Positions 1-9,142 of a DNA stretch of 64,000 nt are shown here, in pieces. Location: positions 558,001 to 622,000 of the forward strand of contig NZ_AQGV01000012.1 of the NCBI RefSeq assembly GCF_014858725.1, given 5' to 3'. How positions within the stretch are numbered: position 1 is the stretch's first letter; every line of letters starts with the position of its first letter. Source of the DNA: Pseudoalteromonas aurantia 208 (GTDB lineage Bacteria > Pseudomonadota > Gammaproteobacteria > Enterobacterales > Alteromonadaceae). The position numbers and the translations under genes were made by a program. Below the pieces are notes generated by a model. The model was not told the DNA's origin, did not search any database, and saw only the letters and a list, made by a program, of their open reading frames with translations.

Positions 1-1
1 T

Positions 2-535
2 GAATCAGATGAAATCAAATTTTATGTCGTTTCACAGAGAAAGTTCTTAATTTTATTCATAGCGACAATGGGAATGTACGGTGTGTATTGGTTTTTTAAG
101 CATTGGAATGAGTATAAAAAAAGTACCAATGATGATATGTGGCCTATTGCGCGAGGAATTTTTTCTATATTTTTTACCCACGCTTTATTCGCTCTTTTTG
201 AAATGAAGTATGAGCATAAAACGGGAAGTGCACCTAAAAGTATTAACCATTTAGCAACGATATACGTGGTGGTTGTAATTGGCAGTAATATTAGTAGTCA
301 ATTGTCTGATCATGGTTATGGTAATCCGATCACACTATGTTTAGGGCTGCTGATGTATCCGATATCATGCTGGGTTTTGTACCAAGCGCAGTCGTTGGCG
401 AATTATGCCGGTGAAGATGTTAATGGGGCATCAAACAGTAAACTCACTGCGTTAAATTATGTGTGGCTGATACTCGGTTCTTTATTATGGGGACTGATGA
501 TTATAGGTATATACGTTACGCTCATAAACACGTAA
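2..535 (+). CDS. Partial multi-pass membrane protein, 5' end cut by window
   Basis: The frame is open from base 2 without a stop, so the gene starts before the window; the ATG at 68 lies inside an apparent membrane helix and is unlikely to be the real start. The residues before it (FYVVSQRKFLILFIAT) resemble the opening of small DUF4234-like membrane proteins of Shewanella and Pseudoalteromonas, which is recognition by eye only. About five hydrophobic stretches are visible, including the first helix around KFLILFIAT, a second near GIFSIFFTHALFALF, and a last one at the C-terminus. Function unknown. It ends 198 bp before the convergent TetR gene, with a weak hairpin terminator between. Confidence 0.7.
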   Translation, partial: ESDEIKFYVVSQRKFLILFIATMGMYGVYWFFKHWNEYKKSTNDDMWPIARGIFSIFFTHALFALFEMKYEHKTGSAPKSINHLATIYVVVVIGSNISSQLSDHGYGNPITLCLGLLMYPISCWVLYQAQSLANYAGEDVNGASNSKLTALNYVWLILGSLLWGLMIIGIYVTLINT

Positions 536-578
536 ATCCACGGCCGATAATATATAAATAAAGATTAAACACTCACAG

Positions 579-606
579 TGCGGTTGCTTTTACGACCGCA
601 AATTTT
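579..606 (+). terminator. Probable Rho-independent terminator
   Basis: TGCGGT at 579-584 pairs with ACCGCA at 595-600, with an extra imperfect pair inside, followed by AATTTTATT. It follows the partial membrane gene. The U-tract is short, so strength is uncertain. Confidence 0.45.
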
Positions 607-732
607 ATTGATTAAGTTACATTTAGGTTTTTGACTGAAGCCATTTTTGGGCACTATGAGACAGTCTTTGAGTAGCAGACCAAATTTACGTTTTTCTATG
701 CAGTTTACTTTGTTGTTCACCCGTATTATGGG

Positions 733-1314
733 TTACGTGAGTACGGTACGTAACAGTTGCTCACTGAGTTGCTCTAAAATCACTTTGTCTCTTCTTGTTG
801 CTGCGTAAGTACGTATACCGTAAATACCCATTGCTAAAAATTGAGCACGTTCTTGCGCATCAGGGTGTGCTGTAACTTCTTTATTTTGGATGCCGGTATT
901 GATAATTGACGCTAAACTATTTTCGAATGAATTAAGGTTTTTTGCTAAAACAGTTGATACTTCATGGTCTTGGCCTACGAGTTCAGTTAATGTTTTGGTT
1001 AACAAACACACTTGTCCAGATTCTCCGTTTAAGCATTCTTCTACAATGACTTCAAGTAAAGCATGTAGCGCATCACGGGTGTTGCTATGTTGCGAAAAAA
1101 GCGTTTCAAATTGACGATTTCTATCGTGTTGATATTGCTGTATTGCACCGAGCAACAAGCCTTTTTTATTTTTAAATGCGCAGTAAATAGAACCTGGGTG
1201 TAAACCCGTGGCTTTGGTTAACATTTGCATACTGGTTTTGTTATAGCCATATTGCATAAATGTCGTCATAGCTTGACGTAATACGTATTCTTTATCGAAC
1301 TCTGCGCTTCTCAT
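733..1314 (-). CDS. TetR/AcrR-family repressor (NemR-like)
   Basis: A 193-aa protein of normal TetR length. Residues 1-55 form the DNA-binding domain, with the helix-turn-helix around GYNKTSMQMLTKATGLHPGS and the usual YCAFKNKKGLL motif after it; the rest is the all-helical ligand-binding domain. It is divergent from the Old Yellow Enzyme gene at 1465, the arrangement of nemR-nemA in enterobacteria, where NemR senses reactive electrophiles through cysteines and represses nemA. Cysteines are present here (VEECLNGESGQVCLL), which would fit electrophile sensing, but that is inference. The 32-bp palindrome at 1376-1407 between the two genes is the obvious operator and would also autoregulate this gene. 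Confidence 0.85.
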   Translation of the reverse strand: MRSAEFDKEYVLRQAMTTFMQYGYNKTSMQMLTKATGLHPGSIYCAFKNKKGLLLGAIQQYQHDRNRQFETLFSQHSNTRDALHALLEVIVEECLNGESGQVCLLTKTLTELVGQDHEVSTVLAKNLNSFENSLASIINTGIQNKEVTAHPDAQERAQFLAMGIYGIRTYAATRRDKVILEQLSEQLLRTVLT

Positions 1315-1375
1315 ATCATCTAAATATTACTTAATAATAGCGTTTATCATAACTTAATTTGATTACTTATTCAAA

Positions 1376-1407
1376 AATCACTCTTGAATGATCATTCAAG
1401 AGTGATT
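1376..1407. promoter_or_regulatory. 32-bp perfect palindrome, probable TetR-family operator
   Basis: Bases 1376-1407 are a perfect inverted repeat with core TTGAATGATCATTCAA at 1384-1399. It sits 62 bp upstream of the tetR start and 57 bp upstream of the reductase start. Symmetry, length and position are those expected for a TetR-family operator controlling both divergent genes. Confidence 0.75.
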
Positions 1408-1422
1408 ATATTAAATCCCATA

Positions 1423-1438
1423 TTGAACAACCATTCAA
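1423..1438. promoter_or_regulatory. Second, imperfect copy of the operator core
   Basis: TTGAACAACCATTCAA shares 13 of 16 bases with the core of the palindrome at 1384-1399, including both outer half-sites. Core-to-core distance is 39 bp, so two repressor dimers could bind on nearby faces. It lies in the leader of the reductase gene. Confidence 0.4.
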
Positions 1439-1464
1439 AAATTCAAGACGTTTGGAGAAACACA

Positions 1465-2508
1465 ATGACAGATGCATTATTTACCCCTTATAAACTGAAT
1501 AACTCAATTACGTTAAGCAATCGTATTTTGATGGCCCCGCTAACGCGTTGTATGGCAGATGATAAATTGGTACCGACAGAGGAAATGGCTGCCTACTATG
1601 CGCGTCGCGCCGATACTGGACTTATTATTTCAGAAGCGACTATTATTCGTCCCGATGGTCAAGGGTATCCCAATACCCCAGGTTTGTTTACTGATGAACA
1701 AATCGCAGGCTGGAAAAAAATAACAACGTCAGTACATAATGCAGGAGGTAAAATTTTCGCACAGCTTTGGCATGTTGGTCGTGTTGCTCATCCATACTTT
1801 TTTGGTGAGGGGGATGTGTTGAGCGCTTCAAGTATTGGTATTGAAGGCTCGGTGCCACGTATGCGAGAGCTTACTTTTCAAACCCCAAGAGCTGCGTCAA
1901 CTGAAGAAATAGCGCAATTGGTGACAGATTATGCGCAAGCTGCAAGTAATGCAATGGCAGCTGGGTTTGATGGTGTGGAAATTCATGGCGCGAATGGATA
2001 TTTAATTGACCAATTTCTACACTATGCTGCAAATCAACGGGATGATAAATATGGTGGTACACCAGAAAATATGGCGCGATTCGCACTTGAAGTAGTCGAT
2101 GCGGTGGCTGACAAAATAGGTGCGGACCGAGTTGCGCTAAGGTTATCACCAGGGGCATATTTTTTAATGCAAAGCCATAATGATGACCGCGCGGTGTTTG
2201 ATTATTTACTCAGAGAACTTAACTCGCGTGATTTGGCTTTTGTTCATATTGGTATTTTTGACGATTCGATGACGTTTGATTACTTGGGCGGTCATGCATC
2301 GGATTATGTGCGGAGTATTTATACCGGCACATTGGTAGGAGTAGGCGGATATACAGCTGAAACAGGGGCCAAAGCAATGGCTGATGATCGCTTTGATTTG
2401 GTTGCAATTGGACGTCCTATGATTGCAAACCCAGATTATGTACACCGTGTAAAAAACAATGAAACACTTGTGGCTTATGAAGAAGGCATGCTACAAGAAC
2501 TCGTTTAA
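1465..2508 (+). CDS. nemA: Alkene reductase, Old Yellow Enzyme family (NemA-like)
   Basis: An FMN-dependent reductase that would use NAD(P)H to reduce activated C=C bonds or nitro/N-ethylmaleimide-type electrophiles. The 347-aa product shows family landmarks: NRILMAPLTRC near the N-terminus, QLWHVGRVAH, the substrate/FMN motif HGANGYLIDQFL with His and Asn spaced as in OYE, RLSPG, and the phosphate-binding VAIGRPMIANPDY at the C-terminus. A TTG-initiated frame extends upstream to 1384, but ATG 1465 has GGAG eight bases before it, gives the family-typical MTDALFTPYKL start, and leaves the palindromic operator outside the gene. Regulation by the divergent TetR protein is inferred from context. 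Confidence 0.9.
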   Translation: MTDALFTPYKLNNSITLSNRILMAPLTRCMADDKLVPTEEMAAYYARRADTGLIISEATIIRPDGQGYPNTPGLFTDEQIAGWKKITTSVHNAGGKIFAQLWHVGRVAHPYFFGEGDVLSASSIGIEGSVPRMRELTFQTPRAASTEEIAQLVTDYAQAASNAMAAGFDGVEIHGANGYLIDQFLHYAANQRDDKYGGTPENMARFALEVVDAVADKIGADRVALRLSPGAYFLMQSHNDDRAVFDYLLRELNSRDLAFVHIGIFDDSMTFDYLGGHASDYVRSIYTGTLVGVGGYTAETGAKAMADDRFDLVAIGRPMIANPDYVHRVKNNETLVAYEEGMLQELV

Positions 2509-2592
2509 CAACACTGTGCTCTTACGTAATATGTGGGCACGTTAATCAATCTGGACATATACTTAAGTAAAATAGCGTAAGAGTGTGTCCAG

Positions 2593-4617
2593 TTGCCACT
2601 TCATTCACTGCAAAAGAAAATGACAAAACTACTTCATGGACGATATTTATTATCGCTACGTGAAGCATTTATTGCACTAATTCCCTATTTTGTGAGTAGT
2701 GCGTTAGCGATATTGGCATTAAATAGTGCACTGACATTCAATCTAGTATCAAAAGATAGCCAAATTGCACATGTAGTTAGTCATAGTGCGCAAATTATTT
2801 TGTTGTTTTTTCCTGTTGTTGTCAGTATTTCTATTGGCTTTTTCTTGACCAAAAATTATGCTCAAAGCGGTATTGTAGGCGCATTATTAGCGGTATTATG
2901 TTTTGCTGTTCATGGTGAGTTTTTACAGCTGAACAAAGGTGAATTTACCTTGAGCAGTACATCGACAGCATATGCCATTATTCTACCCAGTATAAGTAGT
3001 TTACTGTTTATCTATTTAATGCGCACCTTGCCGCAACCAAGGCGACAATTTAGTGCGTTGAGTCGGTTTTTACGCGAAAAATTTTTAGTGATTCTCCCTT
3101 TTACTTTGGTGTTTTTTAGTTTTTATGTCTGGACCCCGTTGTTAGGAGATTTGGGATATTTAATTAGTCTATGGTTGGCACCCGATATATCTCAGGCCTC
3201 GGTCGCTGAGCTCACATTCCAAAGAATGATGGCCTCTCATACGTTTTGGTTTTTTGGCGTTCATGGCGACAATACGTTTAGTATGCTTTTTGAGGAGCCA
3301 TTTTTAGCAGAAAATGTGGTGGCTAATTTATCGGCAAAAACATTTTATGACACCTTTGTATTGATTGGTGGTACAGGTTGTTTTGCCGGCTTAATTGTTG
3401 CGTCTTTCTGGCTGAAAAAAGGCACTCATGAGCGCAATGTTGCACAGTTATCAATCCCTTTTACAGCATTCAATTTTTGCGAGATCATCCTTTTTGCATT
3501 ACCGATATTTCTCAACCCAGTGTTACTTATCCCATTTATACTTGCTCCAGCCATTAATTTTTTTATTGCATTTAATGTGTTGGAGTGGGGTTGGGTGAAT
3601 ACCAATAACCTAGAAATAAGTTGGATGACGCCTACCTTAATTAGTGGGTATCAGGTAAGTGGGGGTATATCTGGAGTAATATTACAACTGATGTTACTTA
3701 TCGTAAATGCATGTATTTATTACCCCTTCTTAAAATGGCACAGTGAACAAATACATTATCAAAAAGCCCTTAATCAGTTAAGTGAGCAGTTAAATATTTC
3801 GGAGCAACTACGCTCTGCTAGTGAGTCTCAATTTATACAGACGCAAAGAGCAAAAGAGCGTTCTTCAAAAGCATTGAACAAAGTGTTAGAGGAACTGGCG
3901 CAAGGGCAGTTATTGTTGTACTACCAACCGCAAATTAGCCAAGTAACGGGGGGAATTGTCGGTTACGAGGCACTCCTTAGATTAAGAAAATCAGACGGCA
4001 CGATTGTTGGGCCCTATTTTATTGATGTATTGGTAAAACATGGGCAAACGTCGATTATAGACTCATGGGTGATTGAGCAAGCTGCCGCTGATCTAGAGCA
4101 TTTTGCATCACAAGAATATTGGCCGGTGATCAGCATTAATGTGAACCCAACACTTATCAGTGATGATAAATCGGTTTTGTATATTTGTGATCGTTTTAAA
4201 GACTTTCCTAAGCAGTTAAAAATTGAAGTGGTTGAATCGAGTTACTTTAACGACAAGTCAAGTGTCATTACCAATATCAACCGCTTGAAGCAGCATGAAA
4301 TAGCAACCGTCATTGATGATTTTGGTACTGGGTATTCCAGTTTATCTATGCTCGCTGATTTGCCGATAGAGCAAGTGAAGTTGGATAAAGCTTTTTTAGA
4401 TAAGGTAGCCACAGAGCAAGGGCGAGAGTTTTATAGTGCAGTGGTACAACTACTCCATCAAATGAATAAGCAACTAGTTGCTGAGGGCGTTGAGTCACAG
4501 CCACAGCTGAACTTTGTCAAAGGACTCAAGATAGAGGTTGTTCAAGGGTGGTATTATGAAAAAGCAATCCCGAAAGAGCATGTATTAAATTACTTTAATG
4601 ATTTCAAAATGGTATGA
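2593..4617 (+). CDS. EIIC-like membrane domain fused to EAL c-di-GMP phosphodiesterase
   Basis: A 674-aa protein. Roughly residues 20-400 are a polytopic membrane domain like the PTS sugar permease subunit EIIC, including an HGDN-type segment, with no EIIA/EIIB part. A helical linker (about 395-430) leads to a C-terminal EAL domain. EAL catalytic landmarks are all visible: YEALLR, NVNP, EVVES, IDDFGTGYSSL, a Lys in VKLDKAFLD, VAEGVES and QGWYY, so it should hydrolyse c-di-GMP. The EIIC part probably acts as a ligand sensor rather than a transporter; that is inference. The TTG start at 2593 has AAGAG nearby; ATG 2620 is an in-frame alternative. A GGDEF gene follows, suggesting a c-di-GMP pair. 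Confidence 0.8.
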   Translation: MPLHSLQKKMTKLLHGRYLLSLREAFIALIPYFVSSALAILALNSALTFNLVSKDSQIAHVVSHSAQIILLFFPVVVSISIGFFLTKNYAQSGIVGALLAVLCFAVHGEFLQLNKGEFTLSSTSTAYAIILPSISSLLFIYLMRTLPQPRRQFSALSRFLREKFLVILPFTLVFFSFYVWTPLLGDLGYLISLWLAPDISQASVAELTFQRMMASHTFWFFGVHGDNTFSMLFEEPFLAENVVANLSAKTFYDTFVLIGGTGCFAGLIVASFWLKKGTHERNVAQLSIPFTAFNFCEIILFALPIFLNPVLLIPFILAPAINFFIAFNVLEWGWVNTNNLEISWMTPTLISGYQVSGGISGVILQLMLLIVNACIYYPFLKWHSEQIHYQKALNQLSEQLNISEQLRSASESQFIQTQRAKERSSKALNKVLEELAQGQLLLYYQPQISQVTGGIVGYEALLRLRKSDGTIVGPYFIDVLVKHGQTSIIDSWVIEQAAADLEHFASQEYWPVISINVNPTLISDDKSVLYICDRFKDFPKQLKIEVVESSYFNDKSSVITNINRLKQHEIATVIDDFGTGYSSLSMLADLPIEQVKLDKAFLDKVATEQGREFYSAVVQLLHQMNKQLVAEGVESQPQLNFVKGLKIEVVQGWYYEKAIPKEHVLNYFNDFKMV

Positions 4618-4750
4618 AATGTAAGGCAATGAAAGCAGAGCTTCATTTGTGGTTTACCATAAAAAAGTATTGCATGTGGTTGGCGGGTTGTTTATAACTT
4701 ACACAAACGGTACTGTTTACCAGTGCTAATCGTATTTTAGCAGGCAGTAT

Positions 4751-5776
4751 ATGCAAGAAGAATTACTTAATTCGGTGATTAAAATCACCAAAACAAGAGA
4801 CGTCGACTCTTTGGAATATAGCCTCATTTCGACGATTCAAGAGTTTATCGGTTGCCAAGAAGTTGCTGTGTACAAAGATCTTCAGATACAAGGTGAATTA
4901 GCAATTGAAAGAAGCCTATCACTTAGAGTATTGACAGATAGAGAGTATGAATGGGACGAACGAGAAGTGGTACGTTCCCCTGAACCCGAGCTGGTGTCGT
5001 GTTTGCAGTCTGCGTGTATCATTACGGTACAATCGACAGACGGCGTTGAACGTCGTTGGTTACCCATTACGTTATTGGAAAAACCCATTGGTGCGATTGC
5101 CATTATTAGCAATGGTTTAAAAAGTTCAGATCAAGTACTTTTGAATGCATTTTGCCGCATATTTGAAAATTATTTGACCATTTTACATGAAAATGAAAGG
5201 GATAAATTAACCGGCTTATTGAATAGGCAAACGTTTGAGAAAAAGCTCAAGCAATTAATGGAAAAGCAAGTCATTAAACAGCATAAGACGGTCTGGCAAA
5301 GTGACTTGCGAAATCAACATCAAGGGGCGACTTCTTGGCTTGCAATGGTAGATATTGATCACTTTAAAAAGGTAAATGATAACTACGGCCATGTATGCGG
5401 GGATGAAGTGTTGTTACTGTTAGCACAAAAAATGCGCCAGTTTTTTCGTTCTAGTGATTTGTTGTTTCGATTTGGTGGTGAAGAGTTTGTGATGGTGTTT
5501 GAGCCGACAGATTATGAGTCTATCAATAAAAAGCTTAGTGAGTTTATGGAAGTGGTGCGCAGCACGCACTTTCCATTTGTAAAAAAGTTGACAATAAGTG
5601 TTGGTATGTCGCGTATTAGCCCCTATGATTTTCCAATAACCGTGCTAGAAAATGCGGATAAAGCACTGTATTACGCGAAAGAAAATGGACGCGATAAGTT
5701 ATGCTTTTATGAAGAACTGATCGCAAATAAGCTTATTGAAACACATCAAGAAGGCAGTGATATAGACTTGTTCTAG
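4751..5776 (+). CDS. Diguanylate cyclase with N-terminal GAF-like region
   Basis: A 341-aa soluble protein that should make c-di-GMP from two GTP. The C-terminal GGDEF domain starts near DKLTGLLNR and carries the active-site GGEEF around residue 241, a functional variant of GGDEF. An inhibitory-site RSSD lies five residues before it, so product inhibition is likely. DIDHFKKVNDNYGH provides the metal/GTP-binding region. The first about 150 residues lack membrane helices and look like a GAF-type sensory domain, which I cannot confirm. It is 133 bp downstream of the EAL gene on the same strand. Confidence 0.88.
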   Translation: MQEELLNSVIKITKTRDVDSLEYSLISTIQEFIGCQEVAVYKDLQIQGELAIERSLSLRVLTDREYEWDEREVVRSPEPELVSCLQSACIITVQSTDGVERRWLPITLLEKPIGAIAIISNGLKSSDQVLLNAFCRIFENYLTILHENERDKLTGLLNRQTFEKKLKQLMEKQVIKQHKTVWQSDLRNQHQGATSWLAMVDIDHFKKVNDNYGHVCGDEVLLLLAQKMRQFFRSSDLLFRFGGEEFVMVFEPTDYESINKKLSEFMEVVRSTHFPFVKKLTISVGMSRISPYDFPITVLENADKALYYAKENGRDKLCFYEELIANKLIETHQEGSDIDLF

Positions 5777-5884
5777 AGCTATCTAAGCGCTTATAAATAA
5801 CATAAACTGTGCCAAATGAATAAACAAATATAGCTGCTTGATATTGCATCGTTAATGCAGCTTATGATTTAGGTTTGGCACACA

Positions 5885-8800
5885 ATGTTGCATGTAATTC
5901 AATCAAACCGTATGGAAGCGCTGCAAACGCAATTCCATACGGTACTTAAAACAGCACCTCTGAGTTCTCCGTTTAAAAAAGAGATTGTGTTAGTGCAGTC
6001 ACCAGGTATGTCTCAATGGCTTAAAATTGGCATGAGTCAGGCGTTGGGGGTGGCTGCGCAGATCGACTTTCCATTACCTTCGAGTTTTATTTGGCAACTG
6101 TATCAACAATTTTTACCGAATGTGCCAAGCGAGTCACCCTATAACAAATTAAATATGACGTGGAAACTCGTCACTATTTTACCGGCATGCCTGTCTGATA
6201 CGCGTTATCAAGAGTTATCACAATATTTAGAAGATGATGAACATGGCCTAAAATTATTTTCCTTGTGTGAAAAAATCGCCGATGTTTATGACCAATATTT
6301 AATGTATCGGCCGCAATGGCTTAGCACTTGGGATTCAGGCGTGGATACATTGATAGATGTAGACGTCAATATTGCATTATGGCAGCCAGATTTATGGCGT
6401 CGTTTAGTGAGTCATACCAAAAGCTTACAACAAAGTGACTACCATCGCGCGAATATGCATACTCAGCTTGTGGCTGCACTAGCTAGTGCTAAACCAGAAG
6501 ATTTACCTGAAAGGATCAGTATTTTTGGCTTATCTGCAATGGCAACCAGTCAGTTAGAAATTTTTCAGGCGCTAGCAACTAAAACAACGATTTTGTTATT
6601 TTTCTTTAACCCCAGTGAGCACTATTGGGGAGATTTGGTCGATGAGAAAACACAAGCGAAAATTGAGGCGAAATATGCTAAAAAGCCAGAAGTAGACGCA
6701 CAGCAAGGTGAGTATTACTTTATCGGTAACCCACTATTATCTTCATGGGGAAAGTTAGGACGAGATTATTTTGAACAACTTATACAATTAGATGCGCAGT
6801 GGCTTGATGGTTTTGTGGATGACTTTGATGAAACATTACTGGGTAAAGTCCAAGGTGAAGTGTACCAACTGGCTTTTAAAGGAGAGTCGTTGACTGATGA
6901 TAAAGCGTGGTTTATTAATGACGAAGGTAAGTTGCCCATTGCAATTGATGATCGCTCTATTTTATTACAAAATTGCCATACTCCGCTGAGAGAGGTCGAA
7001 TGTTTGCATGATCACCTGCTCAGGTTGTTTGAACAAGATCCCGCATTATCACCCAAAGATATTATAGTTATGATGCCGGATGTCGGTACCTATAGTCCTT
7101 ACATTGAAGCGGTATTTGGCGGGGCTGGTGGTGAGCGATTTATTCCTTACGCTTTGGCTGATTTAGCTATTGAGCAAGAAAAGCCTATTTTGAGCTCGTT
7201 CATTACGCTGGTTAATTTACCATTTAGCCGTTTTGGCGTGTCAGATATCATCGATTTATTGGCCGTTACTCCGATAGCAGAACAGTTTGGTCTTGAAAAT
7301 AGTGAATTTGACCAACTTAAGTATTGGTTAGATCAAGTGGGTGTTAAGTGGGGGCTCGATGCGGATCACAAGCAAGAGCATGAATTGCCTGCAATGGTGT
7401 TAAATACTTGGCAACATGGGCTGCATCGTTTATTACTCGGAATAACTAGTGCAGATGAACAGGCTGAATTTAATCATATTTTTCCAGCTGATCAAGTTGA
7501 AGGCATGGCGGTTAATACACTCAGTAAATTAATTCATTTTGTTGAAAGTTTATCGAAGTATAAAGAACTCTTGTCACAACGCACCCGATTGAACAGTAAA
7601 GCGCAAGTGTTGCGAGATATGGTCACGGAATTTTATCATCAGGAAGCTGAACAAAGTTGGGATTTACTCACACTTGAGAAGGTGATTGATGATTTGGGTA
7701 AACATGATGATAATCTTGATATGCAAGACACTGTTTCGGCCCAAGTGATCAGTTACTTGGTCAAGCAGGGTGTACAAGAAAAGGGAGTTGGTCAACGATT
7801 TTTAGTGGGGCCAGTTAATTTTTGTACCCTAATGCCAATGCGCGCAGTACCTTTCAAAGTCGTGTGTTTATTGGGCCTTACTGACGCAGATTACCCTCGC
7901 TCAGTACAGCCTATTGGATTTGATCTTGTACCTTATTCACATCGTCAAAAAGGAGATCGTTCACGTAAGTTAGACGATCGTTATTTGTTTTTAGAAGCCT
8001 TATTAAGTGCGAGAGAGTCGTTATATTTAAGCTATGTTGGCCGGTCATGTTTTAATAATGAGCCACAAATGCCATCGGTATTAGTCAGTGAGCTGTTTGA
8101 GTATTTAGATCGGAGCTTTTGCTATGAAGATAATACGACAAAGCCGTCACAACATTTATTATATAAATCGCCGCTGCAACCTTTTCATCCAAGTTATTAT
8201 TGCAATGATAACCCATTGCAAAGCTATAACCCTGTCTGGTTGGTCAATCAAGAACCTTTGTCTAAACAGGTGCCAGAACCGCTCAATATTGCTGTGCAAG
8301 GTGAAGTTGAATTGCTTCAATTTTTACGCACTGTTATGAACCCGCAAGAAGCATTTTATCAGCAAAGTTTGGGTCTTCGATTACCCCAGCTTATGATGCA
8401 AGATAAGGATGAAGAGCCCTTTTTACTTGACACCTTAGACCGGTATTATTATCTGGATGAGTTGTTAGCTTTGTCATTGGCAGAGCAAACAATTAATGAT
8501 AAGCAATTATTACAGCGCGGTAATCTACCACAGGCGCATGTAGGGGCAATTCAATTAGAGCAGTTGAATCGACGAATTGCGCCCATGGTTAGTCAAATTA
8601 AACCTTTATTAAAAGACCACAGAGCGCCTGTAGAGGTAAAACTCACGATATCAAATTGTATTTTATTAGGCTGGTTGGATGCTTTGTATGGCAACAAGCA
8701 GGTGTTTTATCGCAGCGCGAGTATCAAAGCGAAAGATAAGATCCGAGGCTTTTTAATGCACTGTATTGCGCAGTGTCAAGGTGAAGCGGTGAGCACATAT

Positions 8801-9142
8801 ATTTACGGGTTAGATGAGCAAGTTGTTTTTTCTCCAATAAAGGAAGAAGTCGCTTATAACTATGTACAACAGTGGTTTGATTTTTATCAGCATGCTTTAA
8901 CTGAACCCGTGCCATTCTTTCCTAATTCTGGATATGAATTTGTGAGTTCGAAAGACATACATAAAGCGGCTAATAAATTTGCTGGTGGGCAGTATGTTGG
9001 TTTTGGAGAATGTGAGAACCCTTATGTAGCGCTGAACTTTTCAAATTTATTTGATGTAGAAGTAGAGTTTAGCCAATTGAGTCAACAATTGCTGAGCGCA
9101 ATTATTGAACTTGCACAGGAGAAAAAGTATGAAGATACTTAA
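5885..9142 (+). CDS. recC: RecBCD enzyme subunit RecC
   Basis: RecC recognises Chi and splits the DNA strands in the RecBCD helicase-nuclease that processes double-strand breaks. The 1085-aa product is close to the family length (E. coli about 1120) and begins with the typical MLHVIQSNRMEAL...PFKKEIVLVQSPGMSQWLK. Internal RecC-like segments include ISIFGLSAM, LLQNCHTPLREVECLHDHLL and LLGLTDADYPRSVQPIGFDL. It opens the recC-recB-recD operon and overlaps the recB start by 14 bp. In E. coli ptrA lies between recC and recB; it is absent here. Confidence 0.95.
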   Translation: MLHVIQSNRMEALQTQFHTVLKTAPLSSPFKKEIVLVQSPGMSQWLKIGMSQALGVAAQIDFPLPSSFIWQLYQQFLPNVPSESPYNKLNMTWKLVTILPACLSDTRYQELSQYLEDDEHGLKLFSLCEKIADVYDQYLMYRPQWLSTWDSGVDTLIDVDVNIALWQPDLWRRLVSHTKSLQQSDYHRANMHTQLVAALASAKPEDLPERISIFGLSAMATSQLEIFQALATKTTILLFFFNPSEHYWGDLVDEKTQAKIEAKYAKKPEVDAQQGEYYFIGNPLLSSWGKLGRDYFEQLIQLDAQWLDGFVDDFDETLLGKVQGEVYQLAFKGESLTDDKAWFINDEGKLPIAIDDRSILLQNCHTPLREVECLHDHLLRLFEQDPALSPKDIIVMMPDVGTYSPYIEAVFGGAGGERFIPYALADLAIEQEKPILSSFITLVNLPFSRFGVSDIIDLLAVTPIAEQFGLENSEFDQLKYWLDQVGVKWGLDADHKQEHELPAMVLNTWQHGLHRLLLGITSADEQAEFNHIFPADQVEGMAVNTLSKLIHFVESLSKYKELLSQRTRLNSKAQVLRDMVTEFYHQEAEQSWDLLTLEKVIDDLGKHDDNLDMQDTVSAQVISYLVKQGVQEKGVGQRFLVGPVNFCTLMPMRAVPFKVVCLLGLTDADYPRSVQPIGFDLVPYSHRQKGDRSRKLDDRYLFLEALLSARESLYLSYVGRSCFNNEPQMPSVLVSELFEYLDRSFCYEDNTTKPSQHLLYKSPLQPFHPSYYCNDNPLQSYNPVWLVNQEPLSKQVPEPLNIAVQGEVELLQFLRTVMNPQEAFYQQSLGLRLPQLMMQDKDEEPFLLDTLDRYYYLDELLALSLAEQTINDKQLLQRGNLPQAHVGAIQLEQLNRRIAPMVSQIKPLLKDHRAPVEVKLTISNCILLGWLDALYGNKQVFYRSASIKAKDKIRGFLMHCIAQCQGEAVSTYIYGLDEQVVFSPIKEEVAYNYVQQWFDFYQHALTEPVPFFPNSGYEFVSSKDIHKAANKFAGGQYVGFGECENPYVALNFSNLFDVEVEFSQLSQQLLSAIIELAQEKKYEDT

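Noticed and set aside
1384..1464. N-terminal extension of the reductase from a TTG
   Set aside because: It would put the palindromic operator inside the coding region; ATG 1465 has a ribosome site and family-typical N-terminus.
9105..9128. N-terminal extension of RecB from a TTG
   Set aside because: The AGGAG site lies inside this stretch and points to ATG 9129.
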